Assembly: GCF_051401765.1 (NCBI RefSeq)
Contig: NW_027480532.1
Location: 682,001 to 746,000, forward strand
DNA length: 64,000 bases
Direction: 5' to 3'
Origin: Calliopsis andreniformis
Taxonomy: Eukaryota; Arthropoda; Insecta; Hymenoptera; Andrenidae
Under the pieces are notes generated by a model that saw nothing but the letters and a program-made list of their open reading frames with translations, ran no database searches and was not told the DNA's origin. The translations under genes and the position numbers were made by a program. Of the stretch, positions 53,178 through 63,484 are shown piece by piece; the stretch's first letter is position 1, and every line of letters begins with the position of its first letter.

Positions 53178-53362
53178 CCTGAATCGTCAATCCCGAATTC
53201 TCAATCTTCAGACCTCAGACCTGAACAATCAGATGTCAATCCTCATTCCTCAATAGAATATTATCAATTCACAGCTTTCAATACACAATACTCAATCTGC
53301 AATCTTCAAATTTCTTCCCACAAACATCAATTCTCATCACTCAACCCTCAACACTCAGTCCC
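53178..53362 (+). repeat. B1 island (GATGT at 53232)
   Basis: Third relative of the 47391/48411 pair. TCCCGAATTC replaces TCCTGAATTC. It is followed by 6.9 kb without another B or C island. Confidence 0.9.
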
Positions 53363-54945
53363 CAATCCTCAATCTTCAATCCACAATCCGCAATCCTCAA
53401 CCCTCAACACTCAGTCCCCAATCCTCAATCTTCAATCCTCAATCCTCAATCTTCAATCCTCAATACTCAATCTTCAATCCTCAATCCTCAGTCCTCAATA
53501 CTCAACTATCGGTCATCAATTCTCAATACTCAATCCTCAATCCTCAATCTTCAATCCTCAATACTCAATCTTCAATCCTCAATCCTCAATCCTCAATCCT
53601 CAATGCTCAATCCTCAATCCTCAATCCTCAACCCTCAGTCTTCAATCCTCAATCCTCATTCTTCAATCCTCAGACCTCAAACGTCAATACTCAAACCTCA
53701 ACACTCAACCCTCAACCCTCAATCCTCAATCCTCAATCCTCAATCTTCAATCCTCAATACTCAATCCTCAATCCTCAATACTCAATCCTCAATCCTCAAT
53801 CGTCATTCTTCAATCCTCAATACTCAATCTTCAATCCTCAATCCTCAATCCTCAATCCTCATACCTCATTCTACAATCCTCAATACCCAATCCTCAATCT
53901 TCAATCCTCAATCCTCAATCCTCAATACTGAATCCTCAATCCTCAGTCCTCAGTCCTCAAACCTCAATCCTCAACCCTCAGCCCTCATCCTCAATCCTCA
54001 ATCCTAAATTCTCAATCCTCAAACCTCAAACCTCAACCCTCAACCGTCAGTCCCCGTCCTCAATCCTCAACCCTCAATCCTCAATCCTCGGTTCTCAATC
54101 TTCATTCCTCAATACTCAATATTCAATCCTCAATCCTCAATCCTCAGTCCTCAATCCTCAATCTTCATTCCTCAATCCTCAGTCCTCAATCCTCAATCCT
54201 CATTCTTCAATACTCAATACCCAATCCTCAGTCTTCAATCCTCAATCCTCAATCATCAAATCTCGATCCCCAATCCTCAGTCCTCAGTCCTCAAACCTCA
54301 ATCCTCAACCCTCAGCCCTCATCCTCAATTCTCAATCCTCAATCTTCAATCCTCTATACTCAATCCTCAATCCTCAATCCTCAATCCTCAATCCGCAATC
54401 CTTAATCATCAATCCTCATTCTCAATCCTCAATCCTCAGTCCTCAGTCCTCAAACCTCAATCCTCAACCCTCAGCCCACACTCTCAGTCCTCAATCCTCA
54501 ATTCTCAGTCCTCAGCCCTCAAATCTCAATCCTCAACCCTCAGACCTCATCCTCAATCCTCAATTATCAATCCTCAATCCTCAATCTTCAATCCTCAATA
54601 CTCAATCTTCAATCCTCAATCCTCAGTCCTCATTACTCAACCATCAGTCCTCAATTCTCAATACTCAATCCTCAATCCTCAATCTTCAACCCTCAATACT
54701 CAATCTTCAATGCTCAATCCTCAATCCTCAATCCTCAATGCTCAATCCTCAATCCTCAATCCTCAACCCTCAATCTTCAACCCTCAATCCTCATTCTTCA
54801 ATCCTCAGACCTCAAACATCAATACTCAACTCTCAGTCCTCGTCCTCAATCCACAACACTCAATCCTCGGTCATCAATCTTCAATCATCAATATTCAATC
54901 TTCAATCCTCAATCCTCAATCCTCAATACTCAATCCTCAATACTC

Positions 54946-55035
54946 AACCACCAGCCCTCAATCCTCAATACTCAATAGAATATCCTGAATTCTCAGGATT
55001 CAATACTCAAACCTCAACACTCAACCCTCAACCCT
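54946..55035 (+). repeat. A island (core 54976-55006)
   Basis: Intact inverted repeat at 54982-54999, with the CACCAGCCC lead. Confidence 0.9.
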
Positions 55036-56310
55036 CAATCCTCAATCCTCAATCCTCAATCGTCAATCCTCAATACTCAATCTTCAATCCTCCATTCTCA
55101 ATCCTCAATCCTCAATCCTCAAACCTCAATCCTCAATCCTCAATCCTCAATCGTCAGGCTTCAATCCTCAATACCCAATCCTCAATCTTCAATCCTCAAT
55201 CCTCAATCCTCAATTCTCAATCTTCAATCATCAATACTCAGTCTTCAATACTCAATCCTCAATCCTCAATCCTCAATCCTCAATCCTCAATACTGAATCC
55301 TCAATCCTCAGTCCTCAGTCCTCAAACCTCAATCCTCAACCCTCAGCCCTCATCCTCAATCCTCAATCCTAAATTCTCAATCCTCAAACCTCAAACCTCA
55401 ACCCTCAACCGTCAGTCCCCGTCCTCAATCCTCAACCCTCAATCCTCAATCCTCGGTTCTCAATCTTCATTCCTCAATACTCAATATTCAATCCTCAATC
55501 CTCAATCCTCAGTCCTCAATCCTCAATCTTCATTCCTCAATCCTCAGTCCTCAATCCTCAATCCTCATTCTTCAATACTCAGTACCCAATCCTCAGTCTT
55601 CAATCCTCAATCCTCAATCATCAAATCTCGATCCCCAATCCTCAGTCCTCAGTCCTCAAACCTCAATCCTCAACCCTCAGCCCTCATCCTCAATTCTCAA
55701 TCCTCAATCTTCAATCCTCTATACTCAATCCTCAATCCTCAATCCTCAATCCTCAATCCGCAATCCTTAATCATCAATCCTCATTCTCAATCCTCAATCC
55801 TCAGTCCTCAGTCCTCAAACCTCAATCCTCAAACCTCAGCCCACACTCTCAGTCCTCAATCCTCAATTCTCAGTCCTCAGCCCTCAAATCTCAATCCTCA
55901 ACCCTCAGACCTCATCCTCAATCCTCAATTATCAATCCTCAATCCTCAATCTTCAATCCTCAATACTCAATCTTCAATCCTCAATCCTCAGTCCTCATTA
56001 CTCAACCATCAGTCCTCAATTCTCAATACTCAATCCTCAATCCTCAATCTTCAACCCTCAATACTCAATCTTCAATGCTCAATCCTCAATCCTCAATCCT
56101 CAATGCTCAATCCTCAATCCTCAATCCTCAACCCTCAATCTTCAACCCTCAATCCTCATTCTTCAATCCTCAGACCTCAAACATCAATACTCAACTCTCA
56201 GTCCTCGTCCTCAATCCACAACACTCAATCCTCGGTCATCAATCTTCAATCATCAATATTCAATCTTCAATCCTCAATCCTCAATCCTCAATACTCAATC
56301 CTCAATACTC

Positions 56311-56400
56311 AACCACCAGCCCTCAATCCTCAATACTCAATAGAATATCCTGAATTCTCAGGATTCAATACTCAAACCTCAACACTCAACCCTCAACCCT
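56311..56400 (+). repeat. A island (core 56341-56371)
   Basis: Intact inverted repeat at 56347-56364. The 1,365-bp tandem partner of 54976. Confidence 0.9.
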
Positions 56401-56439
56401 CAATCCTCAATCCTCAATCCTCAATCGTCAATCCTCAAT

Positions 56440-57400
56440 ACTCAATCTTCAATCCTCCATTCTCAATCCTCAATCCTCAATCCTCAAACCTCAATCCTCA
56501 ATCCTCAATCCTCAATCGTCAGGCTTCAATCCTCAATACCCAATCCTCAATCTTCAATCCTCAATCCTCAATCCTCAATTCTCAATCTTCAATCATCAAT
56601 ACTCAGTCTTCAATACTCAATCCTCAATCCTCAATCCTCAATCCTCAATCCTCATTCTTCAATCCTCAATACACAATCCTCAATCTTCAATCCTCAATCC
56701 TCAATCCTCAATCCTCAATCCTCATTCTACAGTCCTCAATACCCAATCCTCAATCTTCAATCCTCAATCCTCAATCCTCAATTCTCAATCCTCAATCCTC
56801 AGTCCTCAGTCCTCAAACCTCAATCCTCAACCCTCAGGCCACATTCTCAGTCCTCAATCCTCAATTCTCAGTCCTCAGCCCTCAAACATCAATCCTCAAC
56901 CCTCAGACCTCATCCTCAATCCTCAATTATCAATCCTCAATCCTCAATCTTCAATCCTCAATACTCAATCTTCAATCCTCAATCCTCAGTCCTCAATACT
57001 CAACTATCGGTCCTCAATTCTCAATACTCAATCCTCAATCCTCAATCTTCAATCCTCAATACTCAATCTTCAATCCTCAATCCTCAATCCTCAATCCTCA
57101 ATGCTCAATCCTCAATCCTCAATCCTCAACCCTCAGTCTTCAATCCTCAATCCTCATTCTTCAATCCTCAGACCTCAAACGTCAATACTCAACACTCAGC
57201 CCTCGTCCTCAATTCACAACACTCAATCCTCGATCATCAATCTTCAATCATCAATATTCAATCTTCAATCCTCAACCCTCAATCCTCAATACTCAATCCT
57301 CAATACTCAACCATCAGCCCTCAATTCTCAATACTCAATAGAATATCCTGAATTCTCAGGATTCAATACTCAAACCTCAACACTCAACCCTCAACCCTCA
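56440..57400 (+). repeat. 0.95-kb block also found at 62588-63484, copy 1
   Basis: Shared order: CCTCCATTCT (56454/62601), CTACAGTCCTCAATACCC, CAGGCCACATTCTCAG, TTCACAACACTCAATCC and the A core (57339/63423). The offset falls from 6,147 to 6,098 to 6,084 bp, in steps of 49 and 14 bp, again whole heptamers. Confidence 0.75.
57309..57398 (+). repeat. A island (core 57339-57369)
   Basis: Intact inverted repeat at 57345-57362, with the common CATCAGCCC lead. Partner of 63423. Confidence 0.9.
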
Positions 57401-57769
57401 ATCCTAAATCTTCAATCCTCAATCCTCAGTCCTCATTACTCAACCATCAGTCCTCAATTCTCAATACTCAATCCTCAATCCTCAATCTTCAATCCTCAAT
57501 CCTCAATCTTCAATCCTCAATACTCAATCTTCAATGCTCAATCCTCAATCCTCAATCCTCAATGCTCAATCCTCAATCCTCAATCCTCAACCCTCAATCT
57601 TCAACCCTCAATCCTCATTCTTCAATCCTCAGACCTCAAACATCAATACTCAACTCTCAGTCCTCGTCCTCAATCCACAACACTCAATCCTCGGTCATCA
57701 ATCTTCAATCATCAATATTCAATCTTCAATCCTCAATCCTCAATCCTCAATACTCAATCCTCAATACTC

Positions 57770-57859
57770 AACCACCAGCCCTCAATCCTCAACACACAAT
57801 AGAATATCCTGAATTCTCAGGATTCAATACTCAAACCTCAACACTCAACCCTCAACCCT
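57770..57859 (+). repeat. A island (core 57800-57830)
   Basis: Intact inverted repeat at 57806-57823, with the CACCAGCCC lead and the private CAACACACAATAG just before the core. It lies only 461 bp after the previous A island, the closest A pair in the window. Confidence 0.9.
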
Positions 57860-58190
57860 CAATCGTCAATCCTCAATCCTCAATCGTCAATCCTCAATAC
57901 TCAATCTTCAATCGTCCATTCTCAATCCTCAATCCTCAATCCTCAAACCTCAATCCTCAATCCTCAATCCTCAATCGTCAGGCTTCAATCCTCAATACCC
58001 AATCCTCAATCTTCAATCCTCAATCCTCAATCCTCAATTCTCAATCTTCAATCATCAATACTCAGTCTTCAATACTCAATCCTCAATCCTCAATCCTCAA
58101 TCCTCAATCCTCATTCTTCAATCCTCAATACACAATCCTCAATCTTCAATCCTCAATCCTCAATCTTCAATCCTCAATCCTCAATCCCCA

Positions 58191-58477
58191 ATCCTCAATC
58201 CTCAATCCTCAATCTTCAATCCTCAATCCTCAATCGTCATTCGTCAATCCTCATTCTTCAATCCTCAATACCCAATCCTCAATCTTCAATCTTCAACCCT
58301 CAATCCTCAACTCTCAATCCTCAAACCTCAATCCTCAATACTCAATCCCCAATCCTCAATCCTCAATCCTCAATCTTCAGTCCTCAATCCTCAATCGTCA
58401 TTCGTCAATCCTCATTCTTCAATCCTCAATACCCAATCCTCAATCTTCAATCTTCAACCCTCAATCCTCAACTCTCA
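58191..58477 (+). repeat. 161-bp local tandem copy
   Basis: The marker CAATCGTCATTCGTCAATCC occurs at 58231 and again at 58392, 161 bp apart (23 heptamers), with similar flanks. The same marker is single at about 40,218, 41,118, 45,608, 51,449 and 60,918. This is therefore a small local doubling. Its limits are approximate. Confidence 0.65.
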
Positions 58478-60102
58478 ATCCTCAAACCTCAATCCTCAAC
58501 CCTCAGCCCTCATCCTCAATCCTCAAACCTCAATCGTCATTCTTCAATCCTCAATACTCAATCTTCAATCCTCAATCCTCAATCCTCAATCCTCAAACCT
58601 CATTCTACAATCCTCAATACCCAATCCTCAATCTTCAATCCTCAATCCTCAATCCTCAATACTCAATCCTCAATCCTCAGTCCTCAGTCCTCAAATCTCA
58701 ATCCTCAACCCTCAGCCCTCATCCTTAATCCTCAATCCTAAATTCTCAATCCTCAAACCTCAAACCTCAATACTCAACCGTCAGTCCTCGTCCTCAATCC
58801 TCAACCCTCAATCCTCAAGCCTCAGTCCTCAATCTTCAATCCTCAATACTCAATATTCAATCCTCAATCCTCAATCCTCAGTCCTCAATCCTCAATCTTC
58901 AATCCTCAATCCTCAGTCCTCAATCCTCAATCCTCATTCTTCAATACTCAATACCCAATCCTCAGTCTTCAATCCTCATTCCTCAATCATCAAATCTCAA
59001 TCCCCAATCCTCAGTCCTCAGTCCTCAAACCTCAATCCTCAACCCTCAGCCCTCATCTTCAATTCTCAATCCTCAATCCTCAATCCTCAATCTTCAATCT
59101 TCAATACTCAATCTTCAATAATCAATCCTCAATTCTCAATCCTCAATCCTCAATCCTCAATCTTCAATCCTCTATCCTCAATCCTCAATGCTCAATCCTC
59201 AATCCTCAGTCCTCAGTCCTCAAACCTCAATCCTCAACCCTCAGCCCTCATCCTCAATCCTCAATCCTAAATTCTCAATCCTCAAACCTCAAACCTCAAT
59301 CCTCAACCGTCAGTCCTCGTCCTCAATCCTGAACCCACAATCCTCAATCCTCAGTCCTCAATCTTCAATCCTCAATACTCAATATTCAATCCTCAATCCT
59401 CAATCTTCAGTCCTCAATCCTCAATCTTCAATCCTCAATCCTCAGTCCTCAATCCCCAATCCTCATTCTTCAATATTCAATACCCAATCCTCAGTCTTCA
59501 ATCCTCAATCCTCAATCATCAAATCTCAATCCCCAATCCTCAGTCCTCAGTCCTCAAACCTCAATCCTCAACCCTCAGCCCTCATCCTCAATTCTCAATC
59601 CTCAATCCTCAATCCTCAATCTTCAATCCTCAATACTCAATCTTCAATAATCAATCCTCAATTCTCAATCCTCAATACTCAATCCTCAATCGTCAACCCT
59701 CAATCCCCAATCCTCAATATTCAATCCTCAATCCTCAATCCTCAATCCTCAATCATCAATCTTCAATCCCCAATAATCAATCTTCAATCCGCAATCCTCA
59801 ATCCTCACTCCTGAATCCTCAATTCTCAATCCCCAAACTCCAATCCTCTATACTCAGTCTTCAATCCTCAATCCTCAATCCTCAATCCTCATTCTTCAAC
59901 CCTCAATACCCAATCCTCAATCTTCAATCCTCAATCCTCAATCCTCAATTCTCAATACTCAATCCTCAATCCTCAGTCCTCAAACCTCAATCGCCAATCC
60001 TCAGCCCCCAGCCTCAATCCTCAATCCTCAATCTTCAATCCTCAATCCTCAATCCTCATGCCTCAATCCACAATCCTCAATCCTCAGTCATCAAACCACA
60101 AT

Positions 60103-60287
60103 CCTGAATCGTCAATCCTGAATTCTCAACCTTCAGACCTCAGACCTGAACAATCAGATGTCAATCCTCATTCCTCAATAGAATATTATCAATTCACAGT
60201 TTTCAATACACAATACTCAATCTGCAATCTTCAAATTTCTACCCACAAACATCAATTCTCATCGCTCAACCCTCAACACTCAGTCCC
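60103..60287 (+). repeat. B1 island (GATGT at 60157)
   Basis: B1 with CTCAACCTTCAGACC before the marker, CCTCATTCC after it and CATCGCTCAACC in the 3' part. Confidence 0.9.
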
Positions 60288-61824
60288 CAATCCTCAATCT
60301 TCAATCCTCAATCCGCAATACTCAACCCTCAACACTCAGTCCCCAATCCTCAATCTTCAATCCTCAATCCTCAATCCTCAATCCTCAATCCTCAATCTTC
60401 AATCATCTATTCTCAATCCTCAATCCTCAATCCTCAATCCTCAATCCTCAATCCTCAATCCTCAATCCTCAATCCTCATTCTACAGTCCTCAATACCCAA
60501 TCCTCAATCTTCAATCCTCAATCCTCAATCCTCAATTCTCAATCCTCAATCCTCAGTCCTCAGTCCTCAAACCTCAATCCTCAACCCTCAGGCCACATTC
60601 TCAGTCCTCAATCCTCAATTCTCAGTCCTCAGCCCTCAAACCTCAATCCTCAACCCTCAGACCTCATCCTCAATCCCCAATTATCAATCCTCTATCCTCA
60701 ATCTTCAATCCTCAATACTCAATCTTCAATCCTCAATCCTCAGTCCTCAATACTCAACTATCGGTCCTCAATTCTCAATACTCAATCCTCAATCCTCAAT
60801 CTTCAATCCTCAATACTCAATCTTCAATCCTCAATCCTCAATCCTCAATACTCAATACTCAATCCTCAATCCCCAATCCTCAATCCTCAATCCTCAATCT
60901 TCAATCCTCAATCCTCAATCGTCATTCGTCAATCCTCATTCTTCAATCCTCAATACCCAATCCTCAATCTTCAATCTTCAACCCTCAATCCTCAACTCTC
61001 AATCCTCAAACCTCAATCCTCAACCCTCAGCCCTCATCCTCAATCCTCAATCCTCAATCCTCAATCGTCATTCTTCAATCCTCAATACTCAATCTTCAAT
61101 CCTCAATCCTCAATCCTCAATCCTCAAACCTCATTCTACAATCCTCAATACCCAATCCTCAATCTTCAATCCTCAATCCTCAATCCTCAATACTCAATCC
61201 TCAATCCTCAGTCCTCAGTCCTCAAACCTCAATCCTCAACCCTCAGCCCTCATCCTCAGTCCTCAATCCTAAATTCTCAATCCTCAAACCTCAAACCTCA
61301 ATCCTCAACCGTCAGTCCTCGTCCTCAATCCTCAACCCTCAGTCCTCAATCCTCAGTCCTCAATCTTCAATCCTCAATACTCAATATTCAATCCTCAATC
61401 CTCAATCCTCAGTCCTCAATCCTCAATCTTCAATCCTCAATCCTCAGTCCTCAATCCTCAATCCTCATTCTTCAATACTCAATACCCAATCCTCAGTCTT
61501 CAATCCTCAACCCTCAATCATCAAATCTCAATCCCCAATCCTCAGCCCTCAGAACTCAAACCTCAATCCTCAACCCTCAGCCCTCATCCTCAATTCTCAA
61601 TCCTCAATCCTCATTCTTCAACCCTCAATACCCAATCCTCGATCTTCAATCCTCAATCCTCAATCCTCAATTCTCATTCCACAATCCTCAATCCTCAGTC
61701 CTCAAACCTCAATCGCCAATCTTAAGCCCTCATCCTCAATCCTCAATCCTCAATCTTCTATCCTCAATCCTCAATCCTCATGCCTCAATCCACAATCCTC
61801 AATCCTCAGTCATCAAACCTCAAT

Positions 61825-62009
61825 CCTGAATCGTCAATCCTGAATTCTAAATCTTCAGACCTCAGACCTGAACAATCAGATGTCAATCCTCAATCCTCAA
61901 TAGAATATTATCAATTCACAGTTTTGAATACACAATACTCAATCTGCAATCTTCAAATTTCTACCCACAAACATCAATTCTCATCACTCAACCCTCAACA
62001 CTCAGTCCC
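61825..62009 (+). repeat. B1 island (GATGT at 61879)
   Basis: B1 with TTCTAAATC before the marker, as at 3300, 8357, 12944 and 17896, and a private CAGTTTTGAATAC in the core. Confidence 0.9.
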
Positions 62010-62587
62010 CAATCCTCAATCTTCAATCCTCAATCCTCAATCCTCAATCCTCAATCCTCAATCTTCAATCCTCTATACTCAATCCTCAATCCTCAATCCT
62101 CAATACTCAATCCTCAATCCTCAATCCTCAATCCTCATTCTACAATCCTCAATACCCAATCCTCAATCCTCAATCCTCAAACCTCATTCTACAATCCTCA
62201 ATACCCAATCCTCAATCTTCAATCCTCAATCCTCAATCCTCAATACTCAATCCTCAATCCTCAGTCCTCAGTCCTCAAATCTCAATCCTCAACCCTCAGC
62301 CCTCATCCTTAATCCTCAATCCTAAATTCTCAATCCTCAAACCTCAAACCTCAATCCTCAATCCTCAATCCTCAATACTCAATCCTCAATCCTCAATCCT
62401 CAATCCTCAATCCTCATTCTTCAACCCTCAATACCCAATCCTCAATCTTCAATCCTCAATCCTCAATCCTCAATTCTCAATCCTCAATCCTCAATCTTCA
62501 ATCCTCAATCCTCAATCCTCAATCCTCAATCCTCAATCTTCAATCCTCTATACTCAATCCTCAATCCTCAATCCTCAATCCTCAATA

Positions 62588-63484
62588 CTCAATCTTCAAT
62601 CCTCCATTCTCAATCCTCAATCCTCAATCCTCAAACCTCAATCCTCAATCCTCAATCCTCAATCGTCAGGCTTCAATCCTCAATACCCAATCCTCAATCT
62701 TCAATCCTCAATCCTCAATCCTCAATTCTCAATCTTCAATCATCAATACTCAGTCTTCAATACTCAATCATCAATCCTCAATCCTCAATCCTCAATCCTC
62801 ATTCTTCAATCCTCAATACACAATCCTCAATCTTCAATCCTCAATCCTCAATCCTCAATCCTCAATCCTCAATCCTCAATCCTCAATCCTCATTCTACAG
62901 TCCTCAATACCCAATCCTCAATCTTCAATCCTCAATCCTCAATCCTCAATTCTCAATCCTCAATCCTCAGTCCTCAGTCCTCAAACCTCAATCCTCAACC
63001 CTCAGGCCACATTCTCAGTCCTCAATCCTCAATTCTCAGTCCTCAGCCCTCAAACATCAATCCTCAACCCTCAGACCTCATCCTCAATCCTCAATTATCA
63101 ATCCTCAATCCTCAATCTTCAATCCTCAATACTCAATCTTCAATCCTCAATCCTCAGTCCTCAATACTCAACTATCGGTCCTCAATTCTCAATACTCAAT
63201 GCTCAATCCTCAATCCTCAATCCTCAACCCTCAGTCTTCAATCCTCAATCCTCATTCTTCAATCCTCAGACCTCAAACGTCAATACTCAACACTCAGCCC
63301 TCGTCCTCAATTCACAACACTCAATCCTCGATCATCAATATTCAATCTTCAATCCTCAACCCTCAATCCTCAATACTCAATCCTCAATACTCAACCATCA
63401 GCCCTCAATTCTCAATACTCAATAGAATATCCTGAATTCTCAGGATTCAATACTCAAACCTCAACACTCAACCCTCAACCCTCA
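62588..63484 (+). repeat. 0.9-kb block also found at 56440-57400, copy 2
   Basis: This is the shorter partner of 56440-57400. It keeps the A island and the upstream TTCACAACACTCAATCC variant but lacks several heptamers. After 63,484 the array continues with a different segment that resembles 58,680-59,160. Confidence 0.75.
63393..63482 (+). repeat. A island (core 63423-63453)
   Basis: Last island of the window. Intact inverted repeat at 63429-63446. Confidence 0.9.

Larger units (their letters stand above)
49768..54402 (+). repeat. 5.84-kb tandem block, copy 2, with 1,201-bp internal loss
   Basis: This is copy 2 of 43927-49762, shortened by 1,201 bp. The deletion joint lies in 53684-53694, where both flanks share TCAATACTCAA. 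The loss removes one B1 island and both A islands present in copy 1. If the 1,020-bp tandem in copy 1 arose after the 5.84-kb event, the real loss would be only 181 bp. Confidence 0.9.
53901..56654 (+). repeat. 1,365-bp tandem duplication
   Basis: 53901-55289 and 55266-56654 match over 1,389 bp with no indel at an offset of 1,365 bp (195 heptamers). The joint shares 24 bp. At least two substitutions are visible: CTCAATACCC near 54,214 against CTCAGTACCC near 55,579, and CAACCCTCAG near 54,463 against CAAACCTCAG near 55,828. Each member carries one A island (54976 and 56341). Confidence 0.92.
57401..62587. repeat. Mosaic satellite segment
   Basis: Heptamer satellite with one A island (57800) and two B1 islands (60157, 61879). 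From 57,534 it resembles 56,075 onward (offset 1,459 bp). From about 58,200 to 59,160 it resembles 45,600-46,400 and 51,440-52,240. I see no gene, RNA or mobile element. Confidence 0.8.

Noticed and set aside
53133..57341. Long + strand open frames, the longest 1,402 codons, as real Q/N/S-rich proteins
   Set aside because: The 7-bp unit lacks stops in all + frames, so length is expected by chance. Frames overlap each other, open at arbitrary ATG variants, are broken by single-heptamer indels between near-identical copies, and have no upstream signal or domain.
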